A DNA stretch of 64,000 bases from Lucifuga dentata (taxonomy: Eukaryota; Chordata; Actinopteri; Ophidiiformes; Bythitidae): contig VXCM01000048.1 of the NCBI GenBank assembly GCA_014773175.1, positions 41,506 to 105,505 on the forward strand. The letters run 5' to 3'. The notes beneath the pieces were generated by a model. That model had not been told where the DNA came from, searched no databases, and saw nothing but the letters and a program-made list of their open reading frames with translations. The position numbers and the translations under genes were made by a program. Positions within the stretch are counted from its first letter, which is position 1; every line of letters begins with the position of its first letter. Of the stretch, positions 13,027-26,418 are shown one piece after another.

Positions 13027-13370
13027 AAGGGTGAGAAGCTCGGACAGAGTCTTGAAGTAAAGCCACTGTTCCTCCACATCAAAAGGAGTCAGTTGAGGTG
13101 GTTCGGGCATCTAGTAAGGATGCCCCCTGGTCGTCTCCCTAGGGAAGTCTTCCAGGCACGTCCAACTGGGAAGAAGCCCCGGGGAAGACCCAGGACATCC
13201 TGGAGGGGCTATATCTCCCAGTTGACTTGGGAATGCTTCAGAGTCCCCCAGGAGCAGTTGGAGGGCCTGGTCAGGGACAGGGAAGTCCGGGCTGCTTAAT
13301 CTGCTGCCACCGTGACCCACCCGGATAAGCGGATGAAAATGAATGGATGGATGGACGGATGGATGGATGG
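13027..13370 (+). mobile_element. 5'-truncated Rex3/RTE-like LINE tail with (GATG)n end and 12-bp TSD
   Basis: A perfect 12-bp duplication, aactatagcaaa, flanks it (13015-13026 and 13371-13382). The body encodes a reverse transcriptase C-terminus: LRWFGHLVRMPPGRLPREVF, GKKPRGRPRTSW, then ISQLTWECFRVPQEQLEGL. The frame stops at 13297-13299. The 3' end is ggataagcggatg followed by GGATG/GATG repeats. A GATG-repeat tail is a known feature of teleost Rex3, an RTE-clade element; the exact family name needs a library search. Confidence 0.85.
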
Positions 13371-16300
13371 AACTATAGCAAACGTTTGGCCAATGAAAAG
13401 AGTTCTCATGTTTTACTGCAAAAATGCTTTCATAGGATAAAATAGGATAAAAAATTTTTCACATGCACATAATATATAATTGGGTCCTCGGTTGAGTATT
13501 ATTAAATGCTTAGAGGGTATGTTTGCAAACACAATGCAGTGTATTGCTATGCTTTCTACAAAAGCACTTTATAAGCTTAAAAACTGCTTTATGAAATATG
13601 CAAAAAAGGATTTTCAGGTTATTAACAGTAAAATAGCAAGACACACATTACCACAAATATATATATATTTCAAGGTCAGACTTGGAAAGTGATAAATGTA
13701 GAGCTTATAAACTGTGTATTTTATTATTTCAGTAAATATGATAACACTGATATGTACTGATTTTGTTGGCAGAAAAATGTGCACAAAGTTTTGTTAAGGA
13801 TGGCAATATGGTATGCATGGATCTAAACTGTGTTTGCAGGGAAAATGTTAATCCATGAGATTTTAGAGAACACTTTTAGAAAAAAAAAAAAAAAAAAAAT
13901 AGAGAAAACAAAGAAAATCACTGTGCCCTGAATTCTTTTCATCTTGTTTCTTTGATACAAAATTTCATCTTCTTTCTAAAGACAAAACACAGATTCTTAG
14001 AATCCTGTTTTGAGGATTATGGAAGTGCCACAATGAGGTCATTTGAAATTAAAATGAGTTCCATAGAGACTGTTCCCAAATTGCTAATGCTCTAAAAGAA
14101 TAAGCACACTCAATAAGGACACAATTCATACAAAGTCAAACCTGCCTTTATTATCATTAAACACACATACACAGAGACAAACATGCATGTGCCTTTAATT
14201 ATCAATCAATGAAACGGATATATAAACAACAAAAAATTATTCTAGTCTCACAACAGTCCCTAGTAAATGAGTTATTACTTTTGTTGCATTTACCCTGAGT
14301 TTAGTTTGTTTCACACAGAAGCTTTTCAACAAAATATATGTGACAATGCTCACTCTGCTCATTGGTCAGAAATGTCAATGGGTGGGAGTAAGAAAATCAA
14401 AACAGGAAGCAGTTATTGTGTGCCAGGTAAGCTATGTAACGTAGAAAACTATACTCCTCAACTCAAACTTGCACAATGTGACTTGCACTTGTTTCAGAAA
14501 TACAAGCATGAATAAGCTACTTAAGAAATCATTTGTGACTAGACCAGAGCTGCTTCCTCAAAAGGGTCTTGGTGTGGTTGTTCTGGTCCACACTGGAGTG
14601 TGATTGCTGTGTTCAGACCTGCCGAAAGGAACCAGACTAAACTACACAGATCTGAAAATATGTTTTCAGCTTTAAAAAGGCCCAGATTTTCAAAAAGGAC
14701 AGGATGAGTTTGAATTTGATTTTATGTATAAAAAAAAATCAAACAATTTACATTAAATGAGGTTTTTTCATGGCAAGGATAGCTCACTGAGATCACAAAA
14801 TAAACTGAAGAGAAAGGTGGCGAGACAACATCAAACAGCTGCTAATCCCTCAAAACAAACAAAACAATTAATTTTAATTCTATTTTCATCCAATTTGATG
14901 TTCAAAATAATAATAAAAACAACTGCCAAACTTCTGGAGAAACAAACAAACGAAAAAAAAGAACCCTAATGTGGGTCTTAGTTCAGCATATTCAGGATTT
15001 TTTGAGTTATCTGGCCTCACCAAACCTAACACCATATGTGTTGACTGAGTAGGCGCATACTGTAATCTGCTGTTAACACAGTCGCACAAAGCTTGTTATC
15101 AACTGGTTCTGTTAACCAGGATTAACCTGGATAAGTCAAAGGCAGCCTCACTACACTGAACAAGAATTTGCAACAGGCTCCAGTCTGTCGACTGAAAGTA
15201 GTTTTTATTCACCAGCAAGTCCACTGTAAAACTCTGCTCATACTGGAGTCAGAGAGATGCCAAAATGTTTGTGGGCTTTAAATGCTGAACTGGACAGCTA
15301 CTCCATTTCCTGCTGGTTTTCCTGCTGGCAAATTTAACAGTTTTTCATAAAAAGTGTTGATTATGAATGCAGAAATCCAACCATACTGAACAATTTGCTG
15401 AAAGGGGAAAGCCTTTTGCCAGCAGCTGGGTAAAATTCTTACAGCAACAGCTTGTCAGCATCAACAGATCGTAATTAGACTGGGTTTAATAACTTTCTGT
15501 TTGTTTATTAGTCATTCGGGATGATTTGGACTGATGCAGACTGATTCAGGGATGAAATATATGGCTCAAAATTAGCAGCAAAATATAACAACTCCATTTG
15601 GATGATACAGCCTCCACAAAAGATATTCTGAACTTCACAAATGCAGTACATTGCAGGACTGTTGTATTGGACAGATAAAAGTTATGTGTGTATGATGCAA
15701 GTTGATTCTGTTATTTTGTCCATGTACTGTCACTTTGTCAGTATACCGATTTGCCAATATATGCCAGTACTGAATTTTGGTGTCCTATGTAAAAGAAAAT
15801 GAACAAATTTAAAAAATAAAATACATTTGTAAAAATACTGGCTATAGGCTACTTCAAAAATAACAATATAAGGTATGTTTTAACTCATTTTACTTAAATC
15901 TGAAAAGCTGCACATTACATCAAACTTAAGGCAAAACTGAGGACCGTCTGCTACAAAACCCTTTAGAGAAATTCAAGGAATGATTAATATCTTGAGAAAA
16001 ACTAATTACCCTAAAGGGTGGACAGTATGCAACACAAGGAAGAATGGAAAATAGCAAAAACAAACAAACAAAAAAAAAAAAAACAACTACAAAATCTGTA
16101 AAATAACTCTCACAATGGCCAGTCAGTGACTCTTGATATTTCAAAACATATTGGATAGACACTTTGCTGCATGTTATGAGACATGAATCAAAATTTATTT
16201 CTATTCTAAAGAGTTTACTTTCTCTATGTTTTCTTCTTTTTTTTCATTGCCATAGCAAAGGGAGTGAACAAACAATAACTACATATGACAAATACTAACT

Positions 16301-17082
16301 ACATGTGTTCTGTGTGGAGATAGTTGGATGGACAAGAGAATAGGTTTGTGAGGTTACAATAAGAGAAAAAAAAGGAGACAGATCAAAGGAAAGACAAAAC
16401 ATATGACCCAGAAACAACAATGACTAAACAGCACACACCAAGCTATTACCCACGGTACCCCACCGAAGGTCGAAGAAACCACTCCATGACCCCTCAGGGG
16501 CCACAGCAGGCTGGGCCCCACTGAGCACCATACTTTCTTTATGTTTCGTGATTATGATATTTTTATATATATATATATATATATATAAATCAGTCCATTA
16601 GTAGTATTTAAACTTGCAGTAATCAGTATTTTTGATCATAACATTGAGTCAAATAGTTCTGAATCATGTGTAAAGGTTGCTTGTAGCGATACAGCTATGG
16701 AACATTCACGCTTTTTAAGCTCACTGTTTTTGTTTCCAGACTCCTCTCATCAACCCTGATAAACTGGAGTCAGCCACTTCCAACAGTTTTTTTTCTCAGG
16801 AGTTGGTGGAGAACAAAACAGAGGTAAACAGAAAGTGAATATTAATGGTACTCAGGTTACATGACTAGTGGAATGACCAAGTTGTCATGAGTCTGCTGGA
16901 TGTGTAAATAGGCAATTATTGCTAACACTGTAGACATAACAATTTGAAAAGTGGGTGTTATGTCAAGGCTGTGTGTTTGTTGGCTTATTTCAGATGTTAC
17001 TGCCCCCAATAGGCCAAATATTGATTAAAGCAGTTGAAGAGGTGATGACAACTAATGAAAAGGTTATTCATCTTGTGCCACC

Positions 17083-17086
<4 letters not shown>

Positions 17087-17117
<31 letters not shown>
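17087..17117. repeat. Poly-T tract
   Basis: Thirty-one consecutive T. Frames on either strand translate it as poly-Phe or poly-Lys and are not genes. Confidence 0.9.
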
Positions 17118-17118
<1 letters not shown>

Positions 17119-20100
17119 TTTTGTGGCAGGAATTATCAACACAGAACAGATATTCCACACATTTGTCTTGAGGTTGTACTAGTTCCTCAGCTTGGCTTGG
17201 TGTTTTTACCATTATCAAATATACCTCTAGGTCTGTATTCGTTATGTATAGCAGAATGCTGGACATGATTTTTACAATCCAGCATAATGAATATAAAAAT
17301 GGGCTTGCTTGTTATTCCACATATTTTTGCCAGTATCTCTGCTGTTAAGATTTTTTGCTCTGTTATCTGGCAGGTGTGGCAATTTAAGGATTTGGATTTC
17401 CCTTTTTGGAAGCTCCTGTGCTCCCAGGCAACAGGTTTCTCTAATGATGGAAAATTATGCTTGTGGCAAGGCAATTATGGGGCAAAAATACTGTGGAGTG
17501 GCTGTGTATCACTTTTTGAGATCAATTTATTTGGAGATTTCTTTCTCATATTGGCAGGTTCTTTCTGCTCATAGTAAGCCAAAAATACACAGCAAATATT
17601 GGCTATGAGTTTAGTTTCCAAGTTACATAAATACTGTGTATTTCTGAAGTACTTCTCATTTAAATAACTTATTGCCACAAACGTGAAAAATAAACTGACC
17701 CATTTACCACAAATCATGTACTTTATGTTACTGTTGACTATTGCAAAGCACGTGGTTGTGTTTGAGATTTCTGATTGTGACTTTCCTTCACTTTCCAGGC
17801 AGCCATTGGTGTCCGTTCATATCAGGACAAGTCTTGTATAGCCCAGTATCACATAAAATATCTGAAAGGGTTTTACAGGGCCACATGTCACCAGTTCTCA
17901 ACCAGCCCAAACTCAATCAGTCTGGAACCATATAGCTACATAAAAATGTAATGGAACTTTGAAATGCAGACCTGCTGTCTACACAGCTTAAGCATGTTTT
18001 TTAGAGTTATATAGTTCATTTTCATATTATAAGGGAATAAATTGAAAACAATGGTGGATAAGAACACATTAAAAAAAAAAAACCTGAAACTACAGCATGC
18101 ATTCAAATATGGTTAGCAAGAATGTTATATATATGTAATCCCTAAAACCTGATAAAAAAAAAAAAAAAATCCCTGGTGGTTTAAATTCCGTAAGACAGAA
18201 ACAAAAACCAGTAATGCCAACTGTGATATACAATGGAGATTTTCAAGGCACCTGTGAAGGCCTCATCATTGTCAGCCTGTCATTCAAGATGACCTTCTCT
18301 CCAAATTGACACATGAAAGCAGCAAAGCAGAGTTTCAAAAGAGTAAGACACTACTGTAAGATAGCTTGCTTCAAATGGTGATTTGTGCATTTTCTACTAC
18401 TTTTAATTAAAACCTTTAGAAGGTAAGTAGCTGTTCCTTTTCCAGAACCATGAAGAGAACATTATGGCATGATTGCTATATGTTATCTTCATCCCATGTA
18501 TTATTAAAGCTGTTTAATGTAGACATATTTAAATTGGAGTAATCAAAAAATGAATGATAAAATTGGAGTTGTACTGTGGGTCCCTTTTTGTCATTTTTTT
18601 CAGTGTGTATCAATGAAGCTGAAGGATACTTTGAAATTCAGTACTGAATTATGACATTATTACAGAGTCAACTGGGTAGGCCATGGTTGAAGCTGTTGCT
18701 ATTCTTGGAGCTTACTGCGGAGATGCAGCCCTGCCTAAGGCGTTTCTGGACTGTAGTCATTGGAAAGAGGTAAGGCAGAAGTCAACTGGTTTGATTGAAA
18801 CCACTGTCCTTGCTTTAGATGAAAGGTGAAGAATAAAACGGAACATTATGCAACCAAAATACTTACTTGTCTTTTTGTGCACTGGGTGGTGGTGAAGGGC
18901 CATCCAGCTATTTATGGAAAAACTTGAGTGATATCACAGTAATGTAGACTGAAAGCAGCTGAGTCTCCCCATGAAAAATGTCAATAATTAATCATTCTGC
19001 AGGTTGCATTTTGATTAATATCAACATTTAGTATCAAACAGGAACAATGGTCTTGTAGTACAGTTGAGATGGAGGGAAGAGTTAACATGGATAGATGAGA
19101 CTGGGGCTTGCATCCTGTTTTCTACTAAAACTAAATTGTGGCATTCTTTCATTTTAACCATGATGATGATTTTTCTGAACGTTCATCAAGTGAATTAGTA
19201 GCATGACCTTAACCATACCACATCAAACATTTATTTTCCAAAACCACCATCTTTCCCGAACCATAAATGTAACCATTCCATAACCAGTCTGTACTTGCTA
19301 TGCACACACATATTGTAGGAATAATCACATTAAAAATGTTACCATTCAACACTGAAAAGTGCTGTCATCAAATGCAATCTTGGGTTTTGCAGAATCAATC
19401 TAACTGAGGCTTTGGCCAGTAGTTTGTTGGTCCCACATGCACTCTATGGATTGGACTGATTGAGGGTTCTATAATTAAAGATATGTCAGGCACTGTCCAA
19501 TGTAGATAAAATGCTCCTACTTGTGATAGAGCAGCAGAAACTGATTTTTGGCCACTAGCGTGAGGAAAAAGGCTGAAAACCACATACTCCTGCTTCTCAA
19601 ATCAAGGTGTTAGCAAATAATTGCCTTCTTCTACACCAACAGACTCATGGCAATGTCAACTAAAGTCAAATGAATGTCAAATATTTACTGTTTTTCACCA
19701 ATTCCTAAATAAAAAATATCTTTACTAGACACTAAAATTTCTTTAGTAGCCACTCGCGAACTTTGTCTCAGTTGGTTAAATAATGGACAAGCAGTATACT
19801 GACAGCTTATCAGAGCTTTTTTCACTGGAAGGGGTCTGACACCTCCTTGTACAGCAGCAAATCAATGAGCTAAGATGCTAAAGACTTTGTAGAGCTGCAG
19901 AGTTTGATGATAATCCTCAATGGGTTTGGTCCTACGAAATGACCTTTCACATTATGCAGAGCTATTTGATTCAGTCTCAATATGAATTTGATCAATTTTG
20001 ACTCAAGTCTATTTCATCGCCATATGCTACAGAGTAAAGGATTGAAATGTCAAAGGATCAGTGGGCAATACACAGTGGTTCTAATGTATTTGCATAGTGT

Positions 20101-22692
20101 TTTTGAAAGCCCTGTATTACTGCAATGTGCTTACTACTTTATGGTTTGTATTCGAAAACAAAATAAAGTGTATTACAGTAATCACCCATCTCTTTGTTCT
20201 CCGATCAGACGTGTTCAGTTTGAATGAACAGCTGCTGAGACCTGGCTGTGTCTTCACACAATGAGAAAATTAAACAATTTTAGAATCGACAGGTGGTTTG
20301 ATGCGGCACAAAACATCACCATAGTGTGAGAGGCAATTGAAAACAGTGGGTGCATTAGTTTTGGAAGTTATACCATAATGCATGTCAAGTTCTTTCTCAA
20401 AGCATTTAAGCCTTTATGAATATCTTAGCCTCCTGAAAATAACTATCCATTGACAATTCCAATACAGTTTCATTGAAAAACACAGCTGTGGCTGTAATTC
20501 ATAATCTAGAAGAAGGTAATGCATCCTCAACCGACACGTAATCCCAAGAAGAAGAGGAAAGGAAAGGATAAGAAAGAAAACCAACAAGAAAGTGCTATGT
20601 TAGAAAAAAAAAAGTCCATTTTGCTTTGTTGCCACAGCCCTGCAATCTGCTCTCAGTTTTTTTCTGTCCACATGGTCTCCTGCTTGCACCATGTTTGTTG
20701 TTATTAAAGCTGCCTACTTTTCAGGTACTTTTAGCACCAATCAGATTAGCAGCTTTAGCAACTTTTAACACCAATCGGCCAAACTTTCTGTCATGTCAGA
20801 AATCCATCTGACCGCCAAAGGCCAAATCTTTCCTTGATCCGGCTGTAAAACTCGAGTTGGGGCCCTGTTTCCACAGTACATTTAACGTCTGCAGGTAGGT
20901 TGGAAATTCGGTCCGACTCTAAAATGAGTCGGGTCCGACAAAATCACAGTAAAATCGGCCTGAAAAAAACTACAATGTCCACTGGGCTTAAGATAGACAG
21001 ATAATGTAGGCAACATGAGTGTCACTTTGTTTTTACTCTATTTCATAACGTACATCCCACTTTCCATGTAGCAAAGTCATTCCATATTCCACGCATGACT
21101 GACTTCAAAGTGTAAAATCAAAGTGCTTGTTGTCATTTGTGCCTAACTGGTATTTGTTAAGAATCATAATCACCAAACAAAAGCACATAATTGCAGTTGT
21201 AATATACATCATTATTTTTATCATTAACGTTAAAATCAAATGCATAAAACGTTTAAAAAATAGTCAAGATGAGAAATTCCACGTTAATTATTTAAATTAT
21301 TTTCTTGAGTAGCTCTGCAAACTAAATGCACAAAGAGAAACGTGGTGAACAGGTAACACAGGAAAGATGTACAATTAGGAAACCCAGTGAAGCAGAAAAA
21401 CAACAAATTGTGTTTTCAGACCGTAACGCCACTGCATTTCTTTGGCTTAACTATACACGAGCTGAGCATGCACAGTCTATTAGATTACAAGATATACACT
21501 GATATAAGACTTACAAATTATGAAAGGCAAATATGGTCAATGAATGGTATTTTTTCTGTCAGACCCACCTAGGATATAAAATGTACACTTGGCAAATAAA
21601 ACAATAATTTGAGAGTTTTGTAATCTCCTCAAATATCCACAAAAACAACCTTCTGTCACAAAGCAAACCAAAAGCAAAGCTAGGAGATTCTTCTTTGTGT
21701 TGTAAATGTAGTAGGACATTTAAATAATCACTTTCTACCATCAAACAATGTTTGCAGGATGCAGTTTTCCTCTTTCATGAAATTTCCTGTCTTTTCAGCA
21801 GTTCATATTTCACGTATAAATCACAACAAAGTTGATGAGGATAGATATTAATATGGCTAAATTATGCACTCTGTGTCATTTTAAAACATTATCTACCACC
21901 ATTCACATGAATTCAGTTCTAAACATCATCAAATTACCTGATGACAGACATCCACATTAATTAAAGAACATCAGCTGATCATGGGTGATTTATTGTTACA
22001 TATATTCTGCATGAGGACATCTGGGTCTATTTTTTAGGGAATAACTGCTAATTGGCAAAGACTTCAAGACATGGTTTTCAAATTAAGAGTATATAGCAGG
22101 AAAGCCGTAGTTTACATTGGAATCAATATTAGTATTCATGTTTTAATGGACTGTTCTGCCAAGTTTGCAAACCAGTGCAAACTTCTGCTTTTACAATTCC
22201 TGACCATAGGCGGTGTACTCTTGAATTAAAGCAGGAGATATTTTTCCTGAAAATAACACATGAAAGCCTTGACACGGGAAATGGGCTGCTGTTATTGTAA
22301 ATTAAAGTAACATGACCAAAATGATGCCAAAATTCAATATTTAAAGTAGATTTTCTCACCTTAAATTTGTGAAGTTCCTAAATATGCTGCTTACATTGTT
22401 AAAATGAGTGGAGCTGTCATCATTTACTGCACATTTCAAGTTATACTGATACTGGCAGCTTATTATATGGCTGAGCTAACAGTTTATTTGGGTAAGCCTG
22501 TATGATATAATGTAATCCAATACAATAGCCCTGCAATAAATTCCATGTGAGACATAATATTACATCGCTTTTGACACCATCTGAAAGTGTTGATTCAAAT
22601 CAATGTTAAGATTTGAGTGCTGGTGTTGGATTGGGCTACCTCATTGCACACACATGCCGAAGAAAGAATATTAGAAGAGAACAGATGAAGGG

Positions 22693-22693
22693 G

Positions 22694-22721
<28 letters not shown>
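22693..22721. repeat. (GA)n microsatellite
   Basis: About 14 uninterrupted GA units. Confidence 0.9.
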
Positions 22722-22726
<5 letters not shown>

Positions 22727-25700
22727 TAAGCATCTGACCTGAAACTGGGTTCTGATTAACAAATGCCACTAGAAACACAAAGTAATTCACCTGCTTGTGC
22801 AAGTTTAGTCCAGTGCAGTGTTTAGTTCAAACCGATAGCTTTTTTTGTTCATGTGGAAAACATAATAGTGTACAACGGTTTATGCTTGGGACTACTAGTG
22901 TTAAACAACTATAATGACTAATGTGTGTATATAATATTAAGTGAGAAAAATTATGGCATTGCTAGTAAAACTGAATGAATGATATAAATCGGGGGGTGTT
23001 AGGCAAAGGAGCATCAGTTGCACCAAAGAGTTACAAGTACTTTGAACTCCTTTTATTTAAAAANAAAAAAAAAAAAAAAAAACTTACCTGTGACTTTTCT
23101 TATGCTACTTCTTCAGGATAGAAATTTTTTGTCCACCTGCATGTGGAATGGGTTGTGATACGTGTGCAGTGCAACTAATAAACCATTTTATACAGGATAC
23201 CGCAGCAGAGCTATGTCATGTAATTCAATTTGTGTGAATTCAGTTTACCTACAAATGTGCAAAAAACTAAACTAAACTAAAATGCAGTGCTTGATGATGT
23301 TAACTGTCATTTACATGAGCCTGTTTGTCTCTCATTCAGTTGAACAGCCTATGTGTGTATGTATGTGTTTATCTAAGTATCTCACTGTTTAAAACAAACA
23401 CAGACAGGTGGGAGTGTGTGAGTGTCTCATGTAACATAAAGACTGTATGATTGCAGCCAGCTTGAAAGTACCACAGCAGCTATTTATCACTTTTAGCTTC
23501 CATTAATTTTAATTAAGATATTGTGAAGAAAAGTACAGCATCATCCTCTCCTGCTGTATGAGGAAAACTGCAAAGCGATGATGTGGTTTTGTTTCTCAAT
23601 AATCCAGGGCCCATCCATAAAAGTAATCACCCAGAATTACCCATAACGGACCCCTGGTTGTATTCAACTGGACAAAAGCTTTAGTCAATGAAATACAAGC
23701 TTTGAAGTTTGAAGTATCAATGCAGTAAGTGTGAGCTTTACAGATTCTACACTTTAAGTCAATCAAAGACTCAAACACAAGATCAAACTGTCCTAAAGTT
23801 AATACTTGCATCAAATAAAAAGCATCTGGCATTACTGAATTTACTGTTTGTTGGTGTGAGAGATGCTCACTCTTTAGCGCTGCACTAGAGGCCATCAACC
23901 TACAGTCCATTTTCTTTTCCACTTACTTATCACCAACCTACAAATCTGCCATCTTAAAATCTACAATAGTTCAATTTTACTATCTATCAAACTACTACAG
24001 GCTACAATCACTATACAAATCCTAATATGTATTTAGACATTTCACGACACTGACTTTCACACTCCTAATGATAAAATAATAGCCCCAAATGGTTAAAAGA
24101 AGTAAGTTTAAGTGCAATCTGAAGAAAAAAAAAAAAAATCAATTTAACATAATATTGCAATTATATCAGATTACAATTACAAAATATACGTATAGTGTTG
24201 TTTTCTGCAGGCTTTTTGTTTTTTTTGATGTTTAATTTTAACATTTAAAGATATACTTTCTGGTGCTGGAGCTTTATGTGGAGCAGGCTTTGATACAATG
24301 CCAGCTTTTCCACACACCACTATGTCCTGCTCACCAACTGTCTGTCACACATTGATGATTAATGATTTAATCAGCTTTACTTCACATAGCAGTTACCCAT
24401 GGCAATAATTTATGTGCTACAAGATGTTGCTATGCAGTGATACTCAAAATTATACTCAAAATCAACTAACAGAACCTTGAAAAATCAAGCATGTAGAGGG
24501 CTTTTATGAAGTCTGAAGTGTTTCTGGGTTTTTATTTCCTGCTGAGACTTCAGATGATGAATTATTCTTCTGTTACCTCTGTAGATAAGCCCAAACTGAA
24601 GGACCTTCTTTCATCTAGTTTCTTGTTGAACCCATACAGTGATACACAGGTCAAATAATGTGGCACAGATGGGGGTAATACAGCAAAACATTCTGGCTAA
24701 GGTTTGTTTGGAAGAGCTTTTGATATCTGCTGTTCTCCTGAGTTTTTTTTTCCCAACCTACTTTTGTTAAAATTGAGCATGAGAGGGAAGTCTACAACAC
24801 GGATTACATATTCACCCATTAATGCTGAAAAAGAAAATCTATAGAGGGTTAGATGTCGTATTTGAAGGAGAAAGTGGAAAGTGGATGGACACTAGCGGCA
24901 TGGGTTGTTTGATCTGCAGAAAGCTTAAGGTATAAATTATAAAAAGCTCCAATGAGTTTCAGTTTCTGCTCCTTCCATCATGTTTTGGCTGGCTCCGCTG
25001 TTATTGGCTATTGCTGTTTTTCATTCTCATTTCTCGTCTTTACAAATCTAACAATGTGGGAGTGCTGCAGATTTTGTGCTGACCAAATTTTTAAATCTCT
25101 GCATGACTGACTCACTCAAATTTAACAACATTTTGTAACAGCCGTGCAAGAATGAGTCATTTCCATTCAAAACAGGGACTCTTGTCTGGGACAGTTATAG
25201 ATCGGGACAGATTTAGCTGCCTTCCACCCCCTCAGTGGCCTGAACACCAGAGACCACTTACTGCAGAAAAGTCTAGCCAATAAAATATTCTCCCTTAACA
25301 GTGCTAAAATAAAAAAAAAAAAGGAATAATATCTATGATTTTGCTCTGTTTTTAATTCCATGCCAGTGGTTTGAGCTATATTATATTGAGTTTTGAGTGT
25401 GTAGTTGGTGCACAAGTTCATGGCAAAACAGTTGAGTGTACATAGCTTTAGGTTACAGTTAATTGTTCAGTGTTTCTTCAGTGATGTGACTTATTATGGT
25501 TGTATCTTCTGATTGATTTTTATGAACACGTTGACAATTGATCTGCCTCGTGACACCAGTATGATCAAAATGAACAAGGAAAAACCTAAAATTAGACTGT
25601 ATATAAATACATAGCTAAAAGTTATTTAAAACATTTAGCCTTCTAGACTCAAAATGAACATTCTTCTGCAATATTTGTAGGCATTGATCCAAATAAGATC

Positions 25701-26282
25701 CATAGTTGACACAGTAGTGTATGAAGTCTTGATTTGGCAAGGTTTTCCCACCATCTTGCAAGCTGCTCCACTGCAGGATGCTCATAAACAATCTTACTGA
25801 CAAGCATGCTGCAGTGAGGCTCTCTCAAACTTACCCAAGAAATTTGTATGCAATACTGTAACACAGACACATTACTTACTGTACACAGGGTTAAAGTTGC
25901 GAGCTGCAACAAATTTTCCAAATTACTTCATTCTTGCCCATACAGAAAAAAACAAACAAACAAACAAACAAAAAAAACTCAATAAGCTATTAAGCTGGTG
26001 GCACTCTTTGACAGAAACAGTCAATTATCATTCTGCTGGTCAAATACTCTTCAAGGAAAAAACATCATTTCAGTAACTTAGTTTGAGTTTTTAAGCGTTC
26101 CCTTGCTAAACTGATTGGATGTGCCACAAAGACCTCAATTTCATTACTTTAACCATGAGTGTTTTTTATTACATTTTAATCCATTCCCTCTATTATTTGT
26201 ATGGCGCCTTTTTTCAGTGCTTACTTCACAACTCTAGTAATGTTCAAATCATAATATAATCCATATTTCTCTGTCTGTTCAG

Positions 26283-26418
26283 GTGGTGTGTGTGTCTCCC
26301 AGTCAGTCAAGATTCCACGGGAGCCCAAGCAAGGAGAGTTTGACAAGGTCATCCGGAGACTCAGAGAAAACCCAAATGCAAGAGTCGTGATACTTTTTGC
26401 CAGTGAAGATGATATCAG
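26283..26418 (+). CDS. grm4: grm4 exon: ligand-binding domain, [16 protein letters not shown] segment
   Basis: This is the first coding exon in the window. The acceptor is ctgtctgttcag and the exon begins with two bases that complete a glycine codon. It translates as [16 protein letters not shown] and continues to FASEDDIR, ending two bases into an arginine codon before gtaaag. It belongs to lobe 2 of the Venus-flytrap domain and is near-identical in layout to the corresponding 136-nt exon of group III receptors. The exon that should precede it, encoding the conserved stretch between the domain's hinge strands, was not found upstream. Confidence 0.93.

Larger units (their letters stand above)
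13383..26282 (+). other. Non-coding stretch, probably grm4 5' intron
   Basis: I searched for the exon that should precede 26283 (the segment before GGVC in the receptor) and did not find it. The stretch holds a (TA)n tract (16564-16588), poly-T (17087-17117), (GA)n (22693-22721) and an A tract with N (23064). The region 20820-20980 has GC-richer text (gagtcgggtccgac) that may be an old repeat. Short frames have no domain signature. Confidence 0.5.

Noticed and set aside
16997..17266. Lys-rich minus-strand frame
   Set aside because: It is produced by the 31-base poly-T tract.
18661..18780. Possible upstream grm4 exon (gccatggttgaagctgttgc resembles the receptor's AMVDIV segment)
   Set aside because: The match stops after a few residues, a stop precedes it in frame, and the following text does not resemble the receptor.
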